Shown: positions 44,501 to 56,791, counted from the first letter of the stretch. The stretch: 64,000 nucleotides of DNA from Chenopodium formosanum (GCA_024500155.1 CM044869.1:31928501-31992500), one strand, 5' to 3'. Notes: a model not told the origin generated them from the sequence alone. Made by a program: numbers and translations.

Positions 44501-46845
44501 TGTGGTACCCGGTTTTTAGTGGACGAATTAGTTTATAGAGGTTCCACTTAAGTGTCTGATAAGACTTTTAATTAAAAACCTAGAGTCGCCACCTTATTTT
44601 TACCCGAATAAGGACGGATTGTAAAACAGTCAATTTTTAAGAAATAATACTAAAAAATATCTGCTAACTCCATAAAAAGAAAATTTTAAGGCATAGTCTT
44701 GGGTTCGGGATTTAGGTTAAGAGAATCGAACGTCTAGAACTCGTCTTCTTTTTCGTTCTAAAGAACGGGCTCTTACTAATGCGTTGTTTAAAGTCAAGTT
44801 TTAAGGCATGTTAGTCACATAAAATGATATAACAATTAATATAAGGTAGGTTTGAGCACCAAAGTTGCACTACATACCGATCATAGTGGGATTTTGAATT
44901 CACTCACGGATTAAAACCTTCGTAGTTCGGAAAGATGCCGTATTTTAAATAACCAATTCCATTTGGGTATTTAATTTGGGTAATTGACATAAATGTCATT
45001 TTTATAGGTGGGATTTTAATGATCTTTGACGGATTCACTCATAAAAGTAAAATGAACCACCTTGGTTGAGGAAAATCATCCCGATTAGTGATTATCAAAA
45101 ATGTCTTTTGAACAACACAATTCAACAAATGCGTCCCAATTGACAACTTTTAGTGGGTCAAGGTATTTTTTGGAGTTAAACTGTAAGGGTTTCTCACTTT
45201 AGGTTTTAGAATCACTCAAGGGTAGTTTTTGTAAGGTTTTAAGAGTTATGTGTTTAGGCTTAATGGAATTGACCAAATAAAACACGACACCTATCAAGGC
45301 CTTACTTCCAAATAAAAGGAAACAATAAACTATTTAATTGTATCCGATTGTCAATTAATCCATCGGGTAATTATACTGGGATTCGGGCTTATTTTTATGG
45401 AGATTGACAATTCTTATAACCTTATACAACTAAATAATTAATCTTAACCTCATGTTTGGAAATGAGGCCATAACCTTATATTAACTATCATTAATTATTA
45501 AAAACAAGTATGCAAAGTAGTTATGATTCATTCTTGTGTTATGGAAAGGGTTTGAGATAAAAAAGTTCATAAAATTATAAAAGTTTTTATTTCTAAAATT
45601 GTCTTAAAATAAAGTCAAAGTTTCTTAAAATATCATTTATTTCCGATGTCATCATAATATAAGATTAAGTTTTCTAAAAAACAATCATTTAAGAACAAAA
45701 ATTAAAGTTTATTAAAACTCTTATTTCTAAAGTCATCTCTAGATTAAAGTTCCTTAAAACTCTTTTATTTCGAAAGTCATCTTTAGATTAACTTAAGACA
45801 TTATAACAATAATAAAAAATAATTAGAGTTCCATAAATTAAAATTACATGTCATAGTGTAATATAGGTTTCATACCATTAGTTTCTTAAAAAACAAATTA
45901 ATTCAATTTTTTAAAAGAATGTAATAAAGAAAAACGTGCCTTTTTCTCGTTTTAGATATATTGAACGAAAAAAATCATAGAAAAATTAAAAAAAAAAATT
46001 GTGAGATATGGTTGGAAAGATATTGAAAAATTCTATCACTTGAGATAAAGAAATGGAATTGTTTCTAGGCGTAAGGGCTGTTTCATATACCATCTTTAGG
46101 ACGTGGTAAGTTACACTTTATTCTTGAACATCCTTTACATAAACTCTTACTTCCTTAGGTTTTTAGACTCACTTAAAAAGGAAATTATTCTTAATATATA
46201 TCTTAGACAAATACATGAATGCATTAACACTTTATACTTTAAATGCATAAAAAAATGAAGTGCAAAATGCAATTGACCCCCCTTTTTTATAACCTATCAT
46301 CTCACCAGTAGGCTTGGATTTCTAATATGGAGTAATGAAAGATTTAGGGCTAATTTAGCACCTAATATCCTCATTACTCCTATTGGTAACATCACATGGG
46401 AACAAACAAATTAGTTAGCAAAATAATAATAATTAAGGAAATTAAGAAAGGAACAAGGATAATACCTTGAGCTAGATGTAGCTATTTTTTGGATAACCCC
46501 ATTTTCTTGTCAAGAATTAAAAGATGATAACTCCTTAATTAAAGTGAAATAAGAGAGACTAAGTGATACTTTTTGGAATTTTTGAGATATTAAATGAAAC
46601 TAAAGCAAAATAAAGCTAATGAACCTTTATTTTTTATTTATATTTTTTTAAATTTTTGATCAAGGAAAAAAAAATTGAAAAATAAAATTAAATCTTGAGA
46701 GATAAACTTATTTTTTGGTTTTAATATAGACTAGGAACACTTAAACTATTAAAATAAGTTTTTTTAACAAGGATAACAAAAAAAAATAATACTTGAACTT
46801 GAAATATTTTTTTTTTGTGGTTTGTTTTTTTTTTTTATTTTATTT

Positions 46846-46899
<54 letters not shown>

Positions 46900-47902
46900 T
46901 AAAGATAATAACAATAAAGATGACGACTTAATTAGATGATGCTTTTTATAAGCTGATAACTTAAAAATAAAGATTTAGGGCTAATTTAGCACCTAATATT
47001 GTCATTACTCCTATTGATAACATCACATGGGAACAAACACATTAGTTAGCATTATAATAATAATTAAGGAAATTAAGAAAATAATAAGGATAATACCTTG
47101 AGCTAGATGTAGCTATTTTTTGGATAACCCTTTTTACTTATTAAGGATTAAAAGATGATAAGTCCTTAATAAAAGGGAAATAAGAGAGACTAAATGATAA
47201 TTTTTGGAATTTTTGAGATATTAAAAGAAATTAGTGCAAAATAAAGCTAATTAACCTTTTTTTTTTAATTTTTTTTATTAAGGAAAATAAACTTGAAAAA
47301 TAAAGCTAAATCTTGAGAGATACACTTTTTTTTTTTTTTTTTGGTTTTAATACAGACTAGGAACACTTAAGCTATTAAACTAAATTTTTTTTAACAAGGA
47401 TAACAAAGAAAAATAATACTTGAACTTGAAATATTTTTTTTTTGTGGTTTATTTTAATAGAAATTAAAGATAATAACAATAAAGATGACGACTTAATTAG
47501 ATGATACTTTTTATAAGCTAATAACTTAAAAATAAAGCTAAATTAGAGAGACTAAAGCAAAAGATTAGAGGAAAATTTCTTAGAGAGAATTTTTAGAGAG
47601 AGAATCAGTAGGAAATTTTTTTGGTGTCAAAATGAGAAAATTAGGGGGGTATTTATACGAAAATAAAGGGGTTAATTCATAAATAAATAAAAAGTAAATA
47701 AAAAATAATTCAAGGATTCAAATGGTAAATATTATGATTTTGGTAATAGTGAGAATCTTGATATTAAATTCTTTTGTTTTATGTGTAACAAACTTCTTAA
47801 TCGCTTTTGCAATACTTAAACTGATAAAATAAAGAAAACCGTAACTAAATCAGACATTCATATAATAAAAAGGTTCAATTCTAAAAATGCGACGGTATTA
47901 CA
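44501..47902 (-). mobile_element. Probable ~3.4 kb AT-rich LTR (minus strand)
   Basis: On the minus strand it starts TGTAATACCGTCGC at 47902 and ends CCGGGTACCACA at 44501, giving TG...CA ends. A TATA box (TATAAATACCCCCC, about 47647-47663) sits ~250 bases inside, followed by a 'tctctctaa' leader. 'GGTGGCGACTC' near the far end (44583-44595) resembles Tat/Ogre Gypsy primer-binding contexts. No coding domains and no obvious target duplication. It could be a solo LTR or part of a larger lost element. Confidence 0.5.
46341..47538. repeat. 631-bp direct tandem duplication
   Basis: 'gatttagggctaatttagca' occurs at 46341 and 46972. The two units stay alignable ('cttgagctagatgtagctat', 'aaagatgacgacttaattag') to about 47538, with scattered substitutions. 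The first unit has a (TA)n run at 46851-46892 that the second lacks. Confidence 0.85.
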
Positions 47903-48638
47903 AAAAGAAAATATATAACCAAGTCATGTCAAAATTCAATAATACTCACGTGATATACGTATAAAGACTAAGTGATTATTCATGAATATCTTAATTCATT
48001 ATACTAACCAAGATACTAAATAAATATCTCCCCAAAATATCAGCTCTGAAAGTTACACAAAGATATTAGGTTACAATACTTGTAGGGTCAGAAAAAATAT
48101 TTGCAGAGCTTATATATAAAAATAAAAATTAACCTATGTCCTTATTAGACAGTACATATAAATTTACCAAATAACATCCACCATACGACAAAATCTTATA
48201 CGCACGAGCATTACAAACAATGACCCATACTAAAAAAAGTAAAGTAATGTAAATCATACAAAGTCATACAACATAAAAATTGACGTGGCCAAAGTAAAAA
48301 TATACTATGTAAAACCATATAACAAAAAGTTGACATGGTTAAGAGTGATAATTATTAAGTTATTAAGTTATATGACATAAAGTTAACGTGGTCAAGAGTA
48401 AAATATATTCCCTTAACCGAATGACTTTTTTTAAAAACACGTGAACTCTTATCCTATCTTACTCTATTAAAACACAAACTTATATTTATTATGGTCGTAT
48501 TATTTCACCATTGACGATGACAAGAGATACAAAATTAGATCAAAACAAACTGAAGAAACGAAAAAAAAGAAAAAAAAAATGACTTGGACCCTACTACAAA
48601 GATTCCTTGTGTGTTGGACACGCTATTGGTTCTTGTCT
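47903..48638. other. AT-rich intergenic sequence
   Basis: No gene, terminal repeat or RNA structure recognised. Confidence 0.55.
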
Positions 48639-49147
48639 TATAAAAACCTAAGCCTGAAATAAGACCTTTCACTCAAAATTCTTCTCTCTCTAAGATCTCA
48701 AGTGTTATCTTCTGAGATTTTTCTTACTTTGCTCAAATCATGGATCCTAATGCCTCACGCGTTTGAGATTTGATTCACTTCTTCTATGAAACTTCGCGCT
48801 CTACTCTCCGGGAATTAAGAGAAAGGGAACGTAACGAGATTCTTGGTTCAACACGACCAGAAGATCATCCATCTCAATTTTTTTTAGAGAGAACCTTTCT
48901 CTCCCCTATGGATCAAAATTCTCTAGCTATCCCCCCTTCAGTTCCTTTAGTGAAACATTTACTAGTGACTGGTCCACCTTAAGTATTCGAGGTAATAAGC
49001 TCTCTAGATTCGCTCTTCTTATTTGTGGCAAATACAATGGTACTAGCCATGTCTTTATCTTTACGCTTCCCTATAGACTTGGTTTACCTTATTATAGCTA
49101 CTATAAGTCAACAAAACCTCCCTTTCGATAGCGAACTCATAGAGAGT
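48639..49147 (+). pseudogene. Unrecognised promoter-like segment and broken reading frame
   Basis: TATAAAAA at 48639 is followed by a pyrimidine-rich 5' leader ('ttcttctctctctaag') and an ATG at 48740. The frame has a TGA after eight codons (MDPNASRV), then continues open to 48982 with 'DLIHFFYETSRSTLREL', a charged stretch rich in Arg/Glu, and a Pro-rich end. A possible splice donor (GAGGTAATAAG) follows at 48988. Another frame remains open from about 48991 to 49135 until the Copia LTR begins. I do not recognise the protein. It could be a decayed host gene cut by the LTR, or the 5' part of an unknown retroelement. Confidence 0.4.
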
Positions 49148-49663
49148 CTTGGGGATCAAGGTTTGGTCCCCCCCTCCCTTTGTGGTCCTCACCTAACCTC
49201 TCCTCCTAGGATTTCCACTTGTTGATTAATTAGTTGTTTGCTATTTTATTTTACCAACACTCTCACATTGGTGGGAGAGTGGAATTCTCTCATGACATTC
49301 CTATAAATACCCAACTTGGGATTTGGAGAAAGTCACCTGAGTAGGAACTCAATAAGGCATCTCCACTTGAGAGAAAACCTTTAAGTTCATATAATACTTG
49401 AGTAGTGTTTTGGTCCGACTTGGCTAAACTCCAAGTAAGAGACCTTTCGAGGTCGAGTTGCGGGTGGATACTGTAGGAGGTCTCTGCGCTTGCAAGGCTT
49501 GGCTTTGAAGTAAGATCTCTGAGTGAGAGCGAAGCATGCAGCAAGGGTAAGATCGTCTTTTCTCTCTTTCTTGTTATTTATGTTGTTTTAGTTATGTTAA
49601 TTGTGAGCGGGTCTTGGGGTCGGGTTTTGTTCCGCGGTGAGTTGGACTCATCGAAAGCCAACA
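49148..49663 (+). mobile_element. Copia copy 2, truncated 5' LTR
   Basis: Only the last ~516 bases of the LTR are present. It starts at 'cttggggatcaaggtttggt' and runs to GCCAACA. It is homologous to 41060-41635 and 56610-57186. The upstream variable part is missing at the junction with the unrecognised segment. Confidence 0.85.
49302..49309 (+). promoter_or_regulatory. LTR TATA box, Copia copy 2
   Basis: TATAAATA in the conserved context 'cctataaatacccaacttgg'. Confidence 0.7.
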
Positions 49664-49678
49664 GCGGTATTGGAGTTT
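49664..49678 (+). promoter_or_regulatory. Primer-binding site, Copia copy 2
   Basis: GCGGTATTGGAGTTT; one more mismatch to the initiator-Met type than copies 1 and 3. Confidence 0.65.
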
Positions 49679-51791
49679 TGCTCATTTATTTTTTAACTAA
49701 AAATTTTCAAGGGTTTAAAAATGATTTAATTTGGTTATGTTGATAATTAGATTAGTAGCTCGATTTTAATAATTTTAATATCGTTTTATTAAGAACTTTG
49801 GCTCCAGAACCCAGATTCTCGCCCAAGACTAGTGAATTTTGGATGGAATCGATATTCTGGAAACATTCTGACCTAGAAATTCTGTTTCGAGGGGTTTTTC
49901 GTTTTGACGAAATTTTTTAAATCTTTTAAACCTTGAATCTTAATGGCATATTAATTGTGATTATGCATTTGGTTTTTCCTTTATGCTTCCGCAATTTTAG
50001 ACAACTTTTAAGCATAATTACTTGGTAGTAATTCGTGCTCAATTGTTGGCTCAAATTTTCACATAATTGCAAATAAATTGCTTTAAGTGTGAAAAGTTTG
50101 TTTCTTGAGGCTCATAAGTACAAAAGATTCAATCTTTAATTATTTTAAGTGATTGGAACTTTGTGTTACTAAATTCCATGTATGTTAATTGAACCTTTTG
50201 ATTTAAACATTTATTAAGTTGATTGGAATCATAACTTGTCACAGAATTTTAATTAATCTTCATATTGTAAGATATAATTTTTCAAGGATTCACAAGTTAA
50301 AGGTTGAATCTTTATTTGAATATTTGTATTCATAATTCCAACTCTCTCTTTTAATTTGGTCAAATCTCATAATTAATTTGCGCTGGTTAAACTAATGTTG
50401 AGAATAGCCCTATTCATTTTGTTGCATCAAGTTGAACAAATTTTAGTAAAGAATAGGTCTTGGAAATAATTTTTGGGTTTGTGCACTTGAATTAATTTAT
50501 TAAGTTGAACTTGTTATATTTTTCATTTTTGCTCATTAAATTAGTTTTAAAATTAATTGGAATCAATTACATAAGTCACGTAAAAAAAATTTGGAATATA
50601 GCACGCAAACCAAGGCAAAACCACCCTCGGCCAGCCGCGCTTCATGGCAGCCCGCATATCGCTGCCAAGGGTTGGCTAGGCTTGGTACGTGCGCCACTCA
50701 TGTGCGTGGATGATGCGAAGCATGGCGCAGCAACGCAACAGCAACATGCGTGGCTGTGCGCGCCTTGCGTGCCACGGCTGGGCGTGTGTGCGTGCGCTGC
50801 TTGCTACGGTTGCGTGTGTGTGTGCGCTGCTTGCTACGGTTATGCATGTGTGTGCGCTGCTTGGTGCGTGTGGGTGGCTGTGTGTGTGCGGGTGTGCTGC
50901 TTGCTTGCAGCATGGTGCTCGCACAGCAACAAGCTCGAGTGGCCTTCGTGGCCACGAGTTGCAAGCACGCCCTGTAAGGAGCACAACGCGTATATGATGC
51001 TTTAGGCTATGGGTATGACGCTTAGCTCGAGCCACGGCTATGCGCGCGACTCCTCACTAGGCACCCATGCCCCGGTGTCTAGCACACTAAGCCGAAAGGC
51101 TTGATGTTAGGGACTTTGGGGTTATTAGGGCTATATTAATTTTGCGTTTTGCCAATTTTAATTATGTTTAAATTATTTTAATTAAAATTTAGAGTCTAGG
51201 CCTCGGTTTTGAGCGGCACTTGCAAATTTTATTTTGGCAAAATTTTGGATTTACCGGCTTAATTAATTGGATTAATTAAGATGGATGCGGAATTTAGTGG
51301 GAGCTTCAATTTTAGTTGCGCTTAATCACATAATTGGTTAAACAACTTTGACTAGTTTTAATTAGGCGCGTTAATCGGATTAACCACCTATATTAGTTAC
51401 TAGTTTACGCGTGTTTGTGCATTGTTACTTGTTTAGCATTGTAAAATGCATGGGCTATGCGCATATAGTAAATAGATGAATGAAATGTATATTCTCTCAC
51501 AGGTTTTATAAAATGGCAACTAGTAGGGCCCAATTAGGATACAAAATACGGACTGCGTTCCGTCATGTATTTTTGTAAATCTAAATACGGTCTGTGTACC
51601 GTTGAGTAATTTTGTACCTTAATATTTAGATTAGTCCTAATCGTAGATACTAGTATTTGCATTATTTTGGTTATGTCTTGAAGACGGAGGTTCTTGGAAG
51701 ATGAAGCCATGAAGTTGTAAGAAAAGACCCTTGAAGATATGAAGACTCAAGGGGTCATGCTAGTTGCCAAATGCATTGTTAACTTATGTTT

Positions 51792-51882
<91 letters not shown>

Positions 51883-52462
51883 GCTTATATATATGAATAA
51901 TATGTTAGATGCATGTTTAAGATTTCGAATGTTGTGATGATGAATTAAGTTCACTTAAATTAACCAACATAGAAACCCTAGGTCCCTAAAATATTGAATA
52001 AAATTTGCCATTCCAAAACAACACTTTTCGACATATTGAGAGTAGTGATGGGCTACGCCAAAGTGAGGCATCACTATTACTCATAGGAAACGTAAGGCAT
52101 ACTGGGTATGCATGTTGGTTTTGGTTATACTCAACGATATGAGTGATGGAGTCCTAACATGTTGTGGCAAAGTGGATAAGTTGTTGAGAGAGAATTAGAT
52201 GCGACGATTTATCTAACCAAGAGTGGCTTGGAGCCATTAGCAAAGAGTTGCTTACCTTAGAACATTAAGTGTTAAGATAAGCCAAAGCATGCTTAACTAC
52301 TCATTGATTCTTTGGATCTTAGAATCAACTTATTCTCACAAAATGGGGGCAATTTAATGTGTGAATAAGACGTTTAAATATGTTTGATAAATATGCATGA
52401 ATTCAATCTTATTTAAGTATTATGAATGGTTTTTCATTTCAAATTCTTTCAATTGTAGAACC
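49679..52462 (+). other. Copia copy 2 leader, with GC-rich cassette and (TA)n
   Basis: A long untranslated leader. 50600-51090 is a GC-rich cassette with tandem ~34-base units ('gtgtgcgctgcttgctacgg' at about 50787, 50820 and 50853), present in copy 3 in altered form and absent from copy 1. Open stretches in the cassette are compositional. Elsewhere it is AT-rich and collinear with the other copies. Confidence 0.65.
51795..51878. repeat. (AT)n microsatellite, ~84 bp
   Basis: Uninterrupted AT repeat inside the Copia copy 2 leader. The same place in copy 1 (about 42810) has only a few units. Confidence 0.95.
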
Positions 52463-53749
52463 ATGTCTGCAAATAACTCAAACAACCAATTCTCGTTGCG
52501 CTTAATTCTCGACAAGGAGAAGTTGAGTGGGCCAAATTTTCTTGATTGGCAGAGGAACTTGTGTATAGTTCTCTTGCAAGAGCAAAAGGAATTTGTCCTT
52601 GATGAGGAAATCCCCGAGACTCCCAATGAGGAAGTGACTCAGGCTGCCCTAAACCGATGGCAAACTGCCAATCGGGATATCAAATGCATCATGTTGGCCA
52701 CTATGTCTCCCGACCTTCAGAAGACTTTCTTTGAGAAGGAGACAAATTTTGAGACCATTTCTGAGCTGCAGAACATGTTCCAAAAGCAGGCCCAAACTGA
52801 AAGGTTTGAAACCCACAGGCAAATCCTTGAGAGTATGCTCAAGAAAGGATAGCTGGTCAGCCCACATGTACTCAAAATGATAGGATTATTCGAGAACATG
52901 GAAAGGCTTGACGCAGAGTACTCAACCGAGATGACAATTTACATCATTCTCCACTCGCTGCACAAAGGCTATGATCAGTTCAAGATGAAGTACAACATAC
53001 ACAGCATGGAAAAAACCTTCACCGAGCTTCATGGTATGTTGAAGCAAGTTGAGCAAACGCTTAAGGATGAGGGGAAGCATGATATGCTCATGATAAAAAA
53101 GGGCAAGCCGTTCAAGCGCTCAGGCAAGAAGAAGAAAGACTTCAAGGGGAAGGGTAAGAAGAGCTTTCCACCTCAGCCAAAAGCTACTAAAGATAACAAG
53201 GACAAGAAGGTAACATCTTCTAAATCTGATTCTGAATGCTTCTATTGCAAAAAGAAAGGACATTGGAAGAGAGATTGCCTCAAATTCAAGGAAGATAAGA
53301 AGAATGGAACCGTTGCTTCCGGATCAGGTATATTCGTTATAGACTTAAACTTCACTAGCTCAGCATCACGGGTATTAGATATCGGATGTGGCTCACACCT
53401 TTGTTCCAATTCTCAGGGACTAAGGAACACTAGGAGGCTAGCGAAGGGAGAGGTTGAACTCCAGGTCGGCAATGGAGCCAGAATTGCAGCCGTATCCGTA
53501 GGAACTCTCAACTTGTCTTTGCCCTCCGGGTTAGTTTTGGAACTTGAAAACTGTTATTATGTTCCTAACATTACCAAAAACATCATTTCAATTTCGGTGT
53601 TGGACGCCAAAGGTTTTGAATTTCGAGTAAAGGACAATGAATGTTCGTTTTATCTCGATAATGTTTTATATGGTATTCCACATTTTGAAAATGGTCTTTA
53701 TGTGCTTTCATTAGACAAACAAGTTTATAATGTTAATAATACCACCTAA
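52463..53749 (+). pseudogene. Copia gag-protease of copy 2 (in-frame stop)
   Basis: ATGTCTGCAAATAAC at 52463 starts gag. It covers 'LSGPNFLDWQRNL' (UBN2/gag_2 core) and 'SLHKGYDQFKMKY', then a Lys-rich stretch and the zinc knuckle CFYCKKKGHWKRDC. The protease follows: 'VLDIGCGSHLCSN', where the usual D-T-G is D-I-G, and the 'ELENCYYVPNITKNIISIS' region typical of Copia polyproteins. A TAG at ~52850 interrupts gag between 'MLKKG' and 'LVSPHVLKM', otherwise in the same frame. A stop at 53747 precedes the integrase. Confidence 0.9.
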
Positions 53750-54756
53750 AAAGCTAAGACCATTGAGTCAAATGAGACGTACTTGTGGCATTGTCGTCTT
53801 GGCCACATAACATCAAACGTATCAAGAAACTTGTACATGAAGGAGTTCTTGACTCATTCGATTTACAATCGTTTGAGAATTGCGAAGGATGTTTATTAGG
53901 CAAGATGATAAAGCAGCCATTCTCCAAGTTGGGAGAAAGGGCAGATGACTTGTTGGGCCTAATACACACCGATGTATATGGACCAATAAGCACAACCACA
54001 AGAAACGACCATCGATATTTCATGACCTTCACAGACGACTATAGTAGATATGGATATGTCTATCTAATGTCGCACAAATCTGAATTAATTGAAAAGTCCA
54101 AAGAATTTCAGAGTGAAGTTGAAAATTAGTTTGGCAAGAAAATCAAAGCCCTTCGATCGGATTGAGGTGGTGAATACTTGAGCCAAGAATCCGATGACCA
54201 TCTGAAAGAAAAGGGTATACTTTAAGAATTACACCTCCAGGAACTGCACAATGGAATGGAGTATCCGAAAGGAGAAATCGAACCTTGCTGGACATGGTAC
54301 GATCAACAATAGGTCTTAGCTAGTGATCTTCCTATCTCTTTCTAGGGACACACACTTCTAACCGCGGCTCTAACACTAAAGCGTGCTCCATCGAAAGCTG
54401 TGGAAAAGATTCCATACGAACTATGGACAAAGAAACCTCCAAGGTTGTCTTTTCTCAAGATATGGGGATGCGAAGCATATATCAAGAAATTAATTTCTGA
54501 CAAACTTCACCCCAAATCTGACAAGGTTTTCTCTGTAGGCTACCCAAAAGAAACCAAAGGGTATTACTTCTACAACAAATCCAAGAACAAAGTGTTTGTT
54601 GCTCGCGATGGTGTCTTTTTGGAGAAGGAACACCTCTCCAAAATGACAAGTGAGAGGAAAATCGAACTGGATAAAGTTCGAGAGGACGAGCAACAAAATC
54701 AGATTGACAGTAAAAATGTTCAAACAGCATCTGTTGACGCTGGTCAAAATGTGTAA
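53750..54756 (+). pseudogene. Copia integrase region of copy 2
   Basis: GAG_pre-integrase ('YLWHCRLGHI', interrupted by a frame change, then 'CEGCLLGK') and the integrase core: 'GLIHTDVYGP' (first Asp), 'TFTDDYSRYGYVYL', 'ALRSD-GGEY' (second Asp, with an adjacent stop) and 'QWNGVSERRNRTL' (catalytic Glu kept). Downstream 'ELWTKKPPRLSFLKIWGCEAY' is the standard C-terminal part. At least three stops or frame changes. Non-functional. Confidence 0.88.
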
Positions 54757-54859
54757 AGTCAAACCGACAATGCAAATGCTCAGTCCATTACCCTACGTTG
54801 GTCGTAGAGGCCGAGGTCTCAACCTAATAGGTATCTTGGTGTTGTGTTAATCGAGAATC

Positions 54860-55793
54860 AGGACATCCTGGTAGTGGATGGAGACGAACCGAAAACCTAC
54901 AAGCAAGCGATGGCGAGCACCGACTCTGCTAAATGGCAAGAGGCCTTGAGATCTAAAATGGATTCCATGCTTGAAAATCAAGTTTAGGACTTGGTTGACT
55001 TACCCGAAGGTTACACACCTATCGGATGTAAGTGGATTTTCAAATTAAAAACCGACAAAGATGGAAATGTATTCATTTACAAAGCTAGACTAGTAGAAAA
55101 AGGTTACAAGAAAATTCATGGTACTGATGACGATGAAACCTTTTCTCCGGTCGCAATGCTTAAATCCGTTCGGATCATCCTAGCGACTGCTGCAAATTAC
55201 AATTATGAAATATGGCAGATGGACGTCAAAACTGCCTTCCTCAATGGAATTTTGGAGGAAACTGTGTATATGACACAACCTGGAGGTTTTGTCGACCAAT
55301 ACAATGTTGAGAAGGTGTGTTAGCTTAAAAAGTCCATTTATGGGCTGAAGCAAGCTAGAAGAAATTGTAATCTGCGATTCGATGAAGCCACCAGTAAGTT
55401 CGATTTTATCAAGAATCCAGATGAATCTTATGTTTACAAGAAGGTCAGTGGGATTGACATCGCCTTCCTAGTCTTATATGTCGATGACATATTGCTCATT
55501 AGAAATAGTATTCCGATGCTAGAGTCTGTAAAGGCCTGACTTGGAAAATGTTTTTCAATGAAAGACTTAGGAAAAGCTCAGTAATATTGGGCATTAAGAT
55601 CTATAGGGATAGATCTAAGAGGATGATTAAATTGAGCTAGAGTACTTACATTGATAAGGTACTGGCTCGATTTAACATGTAGGAGGCCAAGAGAGGTCAC
55701 CTACCCATGTCACAGGCATAACCCTATGCAAGAAAAAGTGTCTGAAGACACCAGATGAACGGGAAAGGATGAATCAGATTCCATATTCTTCGC
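54860..55793 (+). pseudogene. Copia reverse transcriptase of copy 2, cut off by copy 3
   Basis: 'YKQAMASTDSAKWQEAL', 'GCKWIFKLKTDKDGNV', 'QMDVKTAFLNGILEETVYM' and 'LYVDDILL' (catalytic YVDD, ~55478) mark a Copia RT with several stops. The sequence reaches 'ERMNQIPYS' and is then replaced abruptly at 55794 by the LTR of copy 3. The matching part of copy 3 (63225-63912) runs on into RNase H. Confidence 0.9.
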
Positions 55794-56742
55794 TGAAAGG
55801 AATAGTGTCCTTTGAACAAGTGCATTATTCCGATAGGGGGTTCGGAATTATTAGAAAGCTAATTTTTCAGTAAGGTCAAGTGATCGGAATGCCTGGGTGG
55901 AGGCCGCTTTCGATTAGTAATATTAATGAATAATTAATATTACAGCTTAATCTTGACTGAACCCTTCGGGTCACACCCAAGCAACTAACGAGCCGAAGCG
56001 ACGAATTAATTAGGAATTAATTAATAAGTCGACCGAGTAATTAATATTTAGATGTCGGAAATTCGAGCTTGGAGCGTCGAAAACGAGCGTCGGAAGTCAA
56101 GTTGAAAATAGTAAAAAGACGAGACGTGAAAATAATAATAATAAATCAACAATGACCAAAATATCCCTAGCATCGGAAAACCGAGTGTTAGGGGCGCGAC
56201 AAATGCTACCAGCACGCACCAAGTGCGAGGCTAGGCTAGCAAACCGCAGCTAGCAGCCAGCACTAGTGTGCGTGGCTGTGCTAGCATACGACAGCTAGCA
56301 GCCCGCACAATTAGTGCATGGCTTGCTAGGCCGTGGCATGCTAGCACGCTGCAGCTAGCAGCCCGCACTAGGTGCGAGGCATGCTAGCAGCGGGCCTCGA
56401 TAGCAGCAGCCCGCACGTAAGTGCAAGGGCCTGCTTGCCGAGGTAGCTAGCAGCAGCCCACACCTTGCGTGAGAGGCCTGCTAGGCCGAGGCATGGATAG
56501 AAGCGCTGGCAGCCCACAAGGGGTGCCTTGGTGCCCAAGTGAGCTTCCACGTGGCGCAATTTAATTGGAGGCTATGGGGTTGAGGTGGCCGGTTATGGGA
56601 GTGAGAGTGGGGAGCAAGTTTGGTCCCCCCCCTCCAAATGGTCCTCACCTACTCCTCCTTGTGAGCTTGCCACTTGTTGATTTATTACTAGTTTGATTAT
56701 TAATTTTATTTTAGCTTTAAAATAAAATGAGAAAATCAAATT

Positions 56743-56760
56743 CTCCCACATTGATGGGAG
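56743..56760 (+). promoter_or_regulatory. Small inverted repeat upstream of the LTR TATA box
   Basis: CTCCCACATTGATGGGAG: six-base stem, six-base loop. The core is kept in copy 1 (about 41227-41242) and partly in copy 2 (49262-49278). Function unknown. Confidence 0.4.
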
Positions 56761-56783
56761 AGCTTTTCACTCTTGCATTTCCC

Positions 56784-56791
56784 TATAAATA
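56784..56791 (+). promoter_or_regulatory. LTR TATA box, Copia copy 3
   Basis: TATAAATA in the same context as copies 1 and 2. Confidence 0.7.

Noticed and set aside
50676..51035. Cys- and His-rich proteins in the GC cassette (also 58123-58599 and 40783-41165)
   Set aside because: Open in several frames on both strands because of GT/GC-rich tandem repeats in retroelement leader or LTR. Not believable genes.
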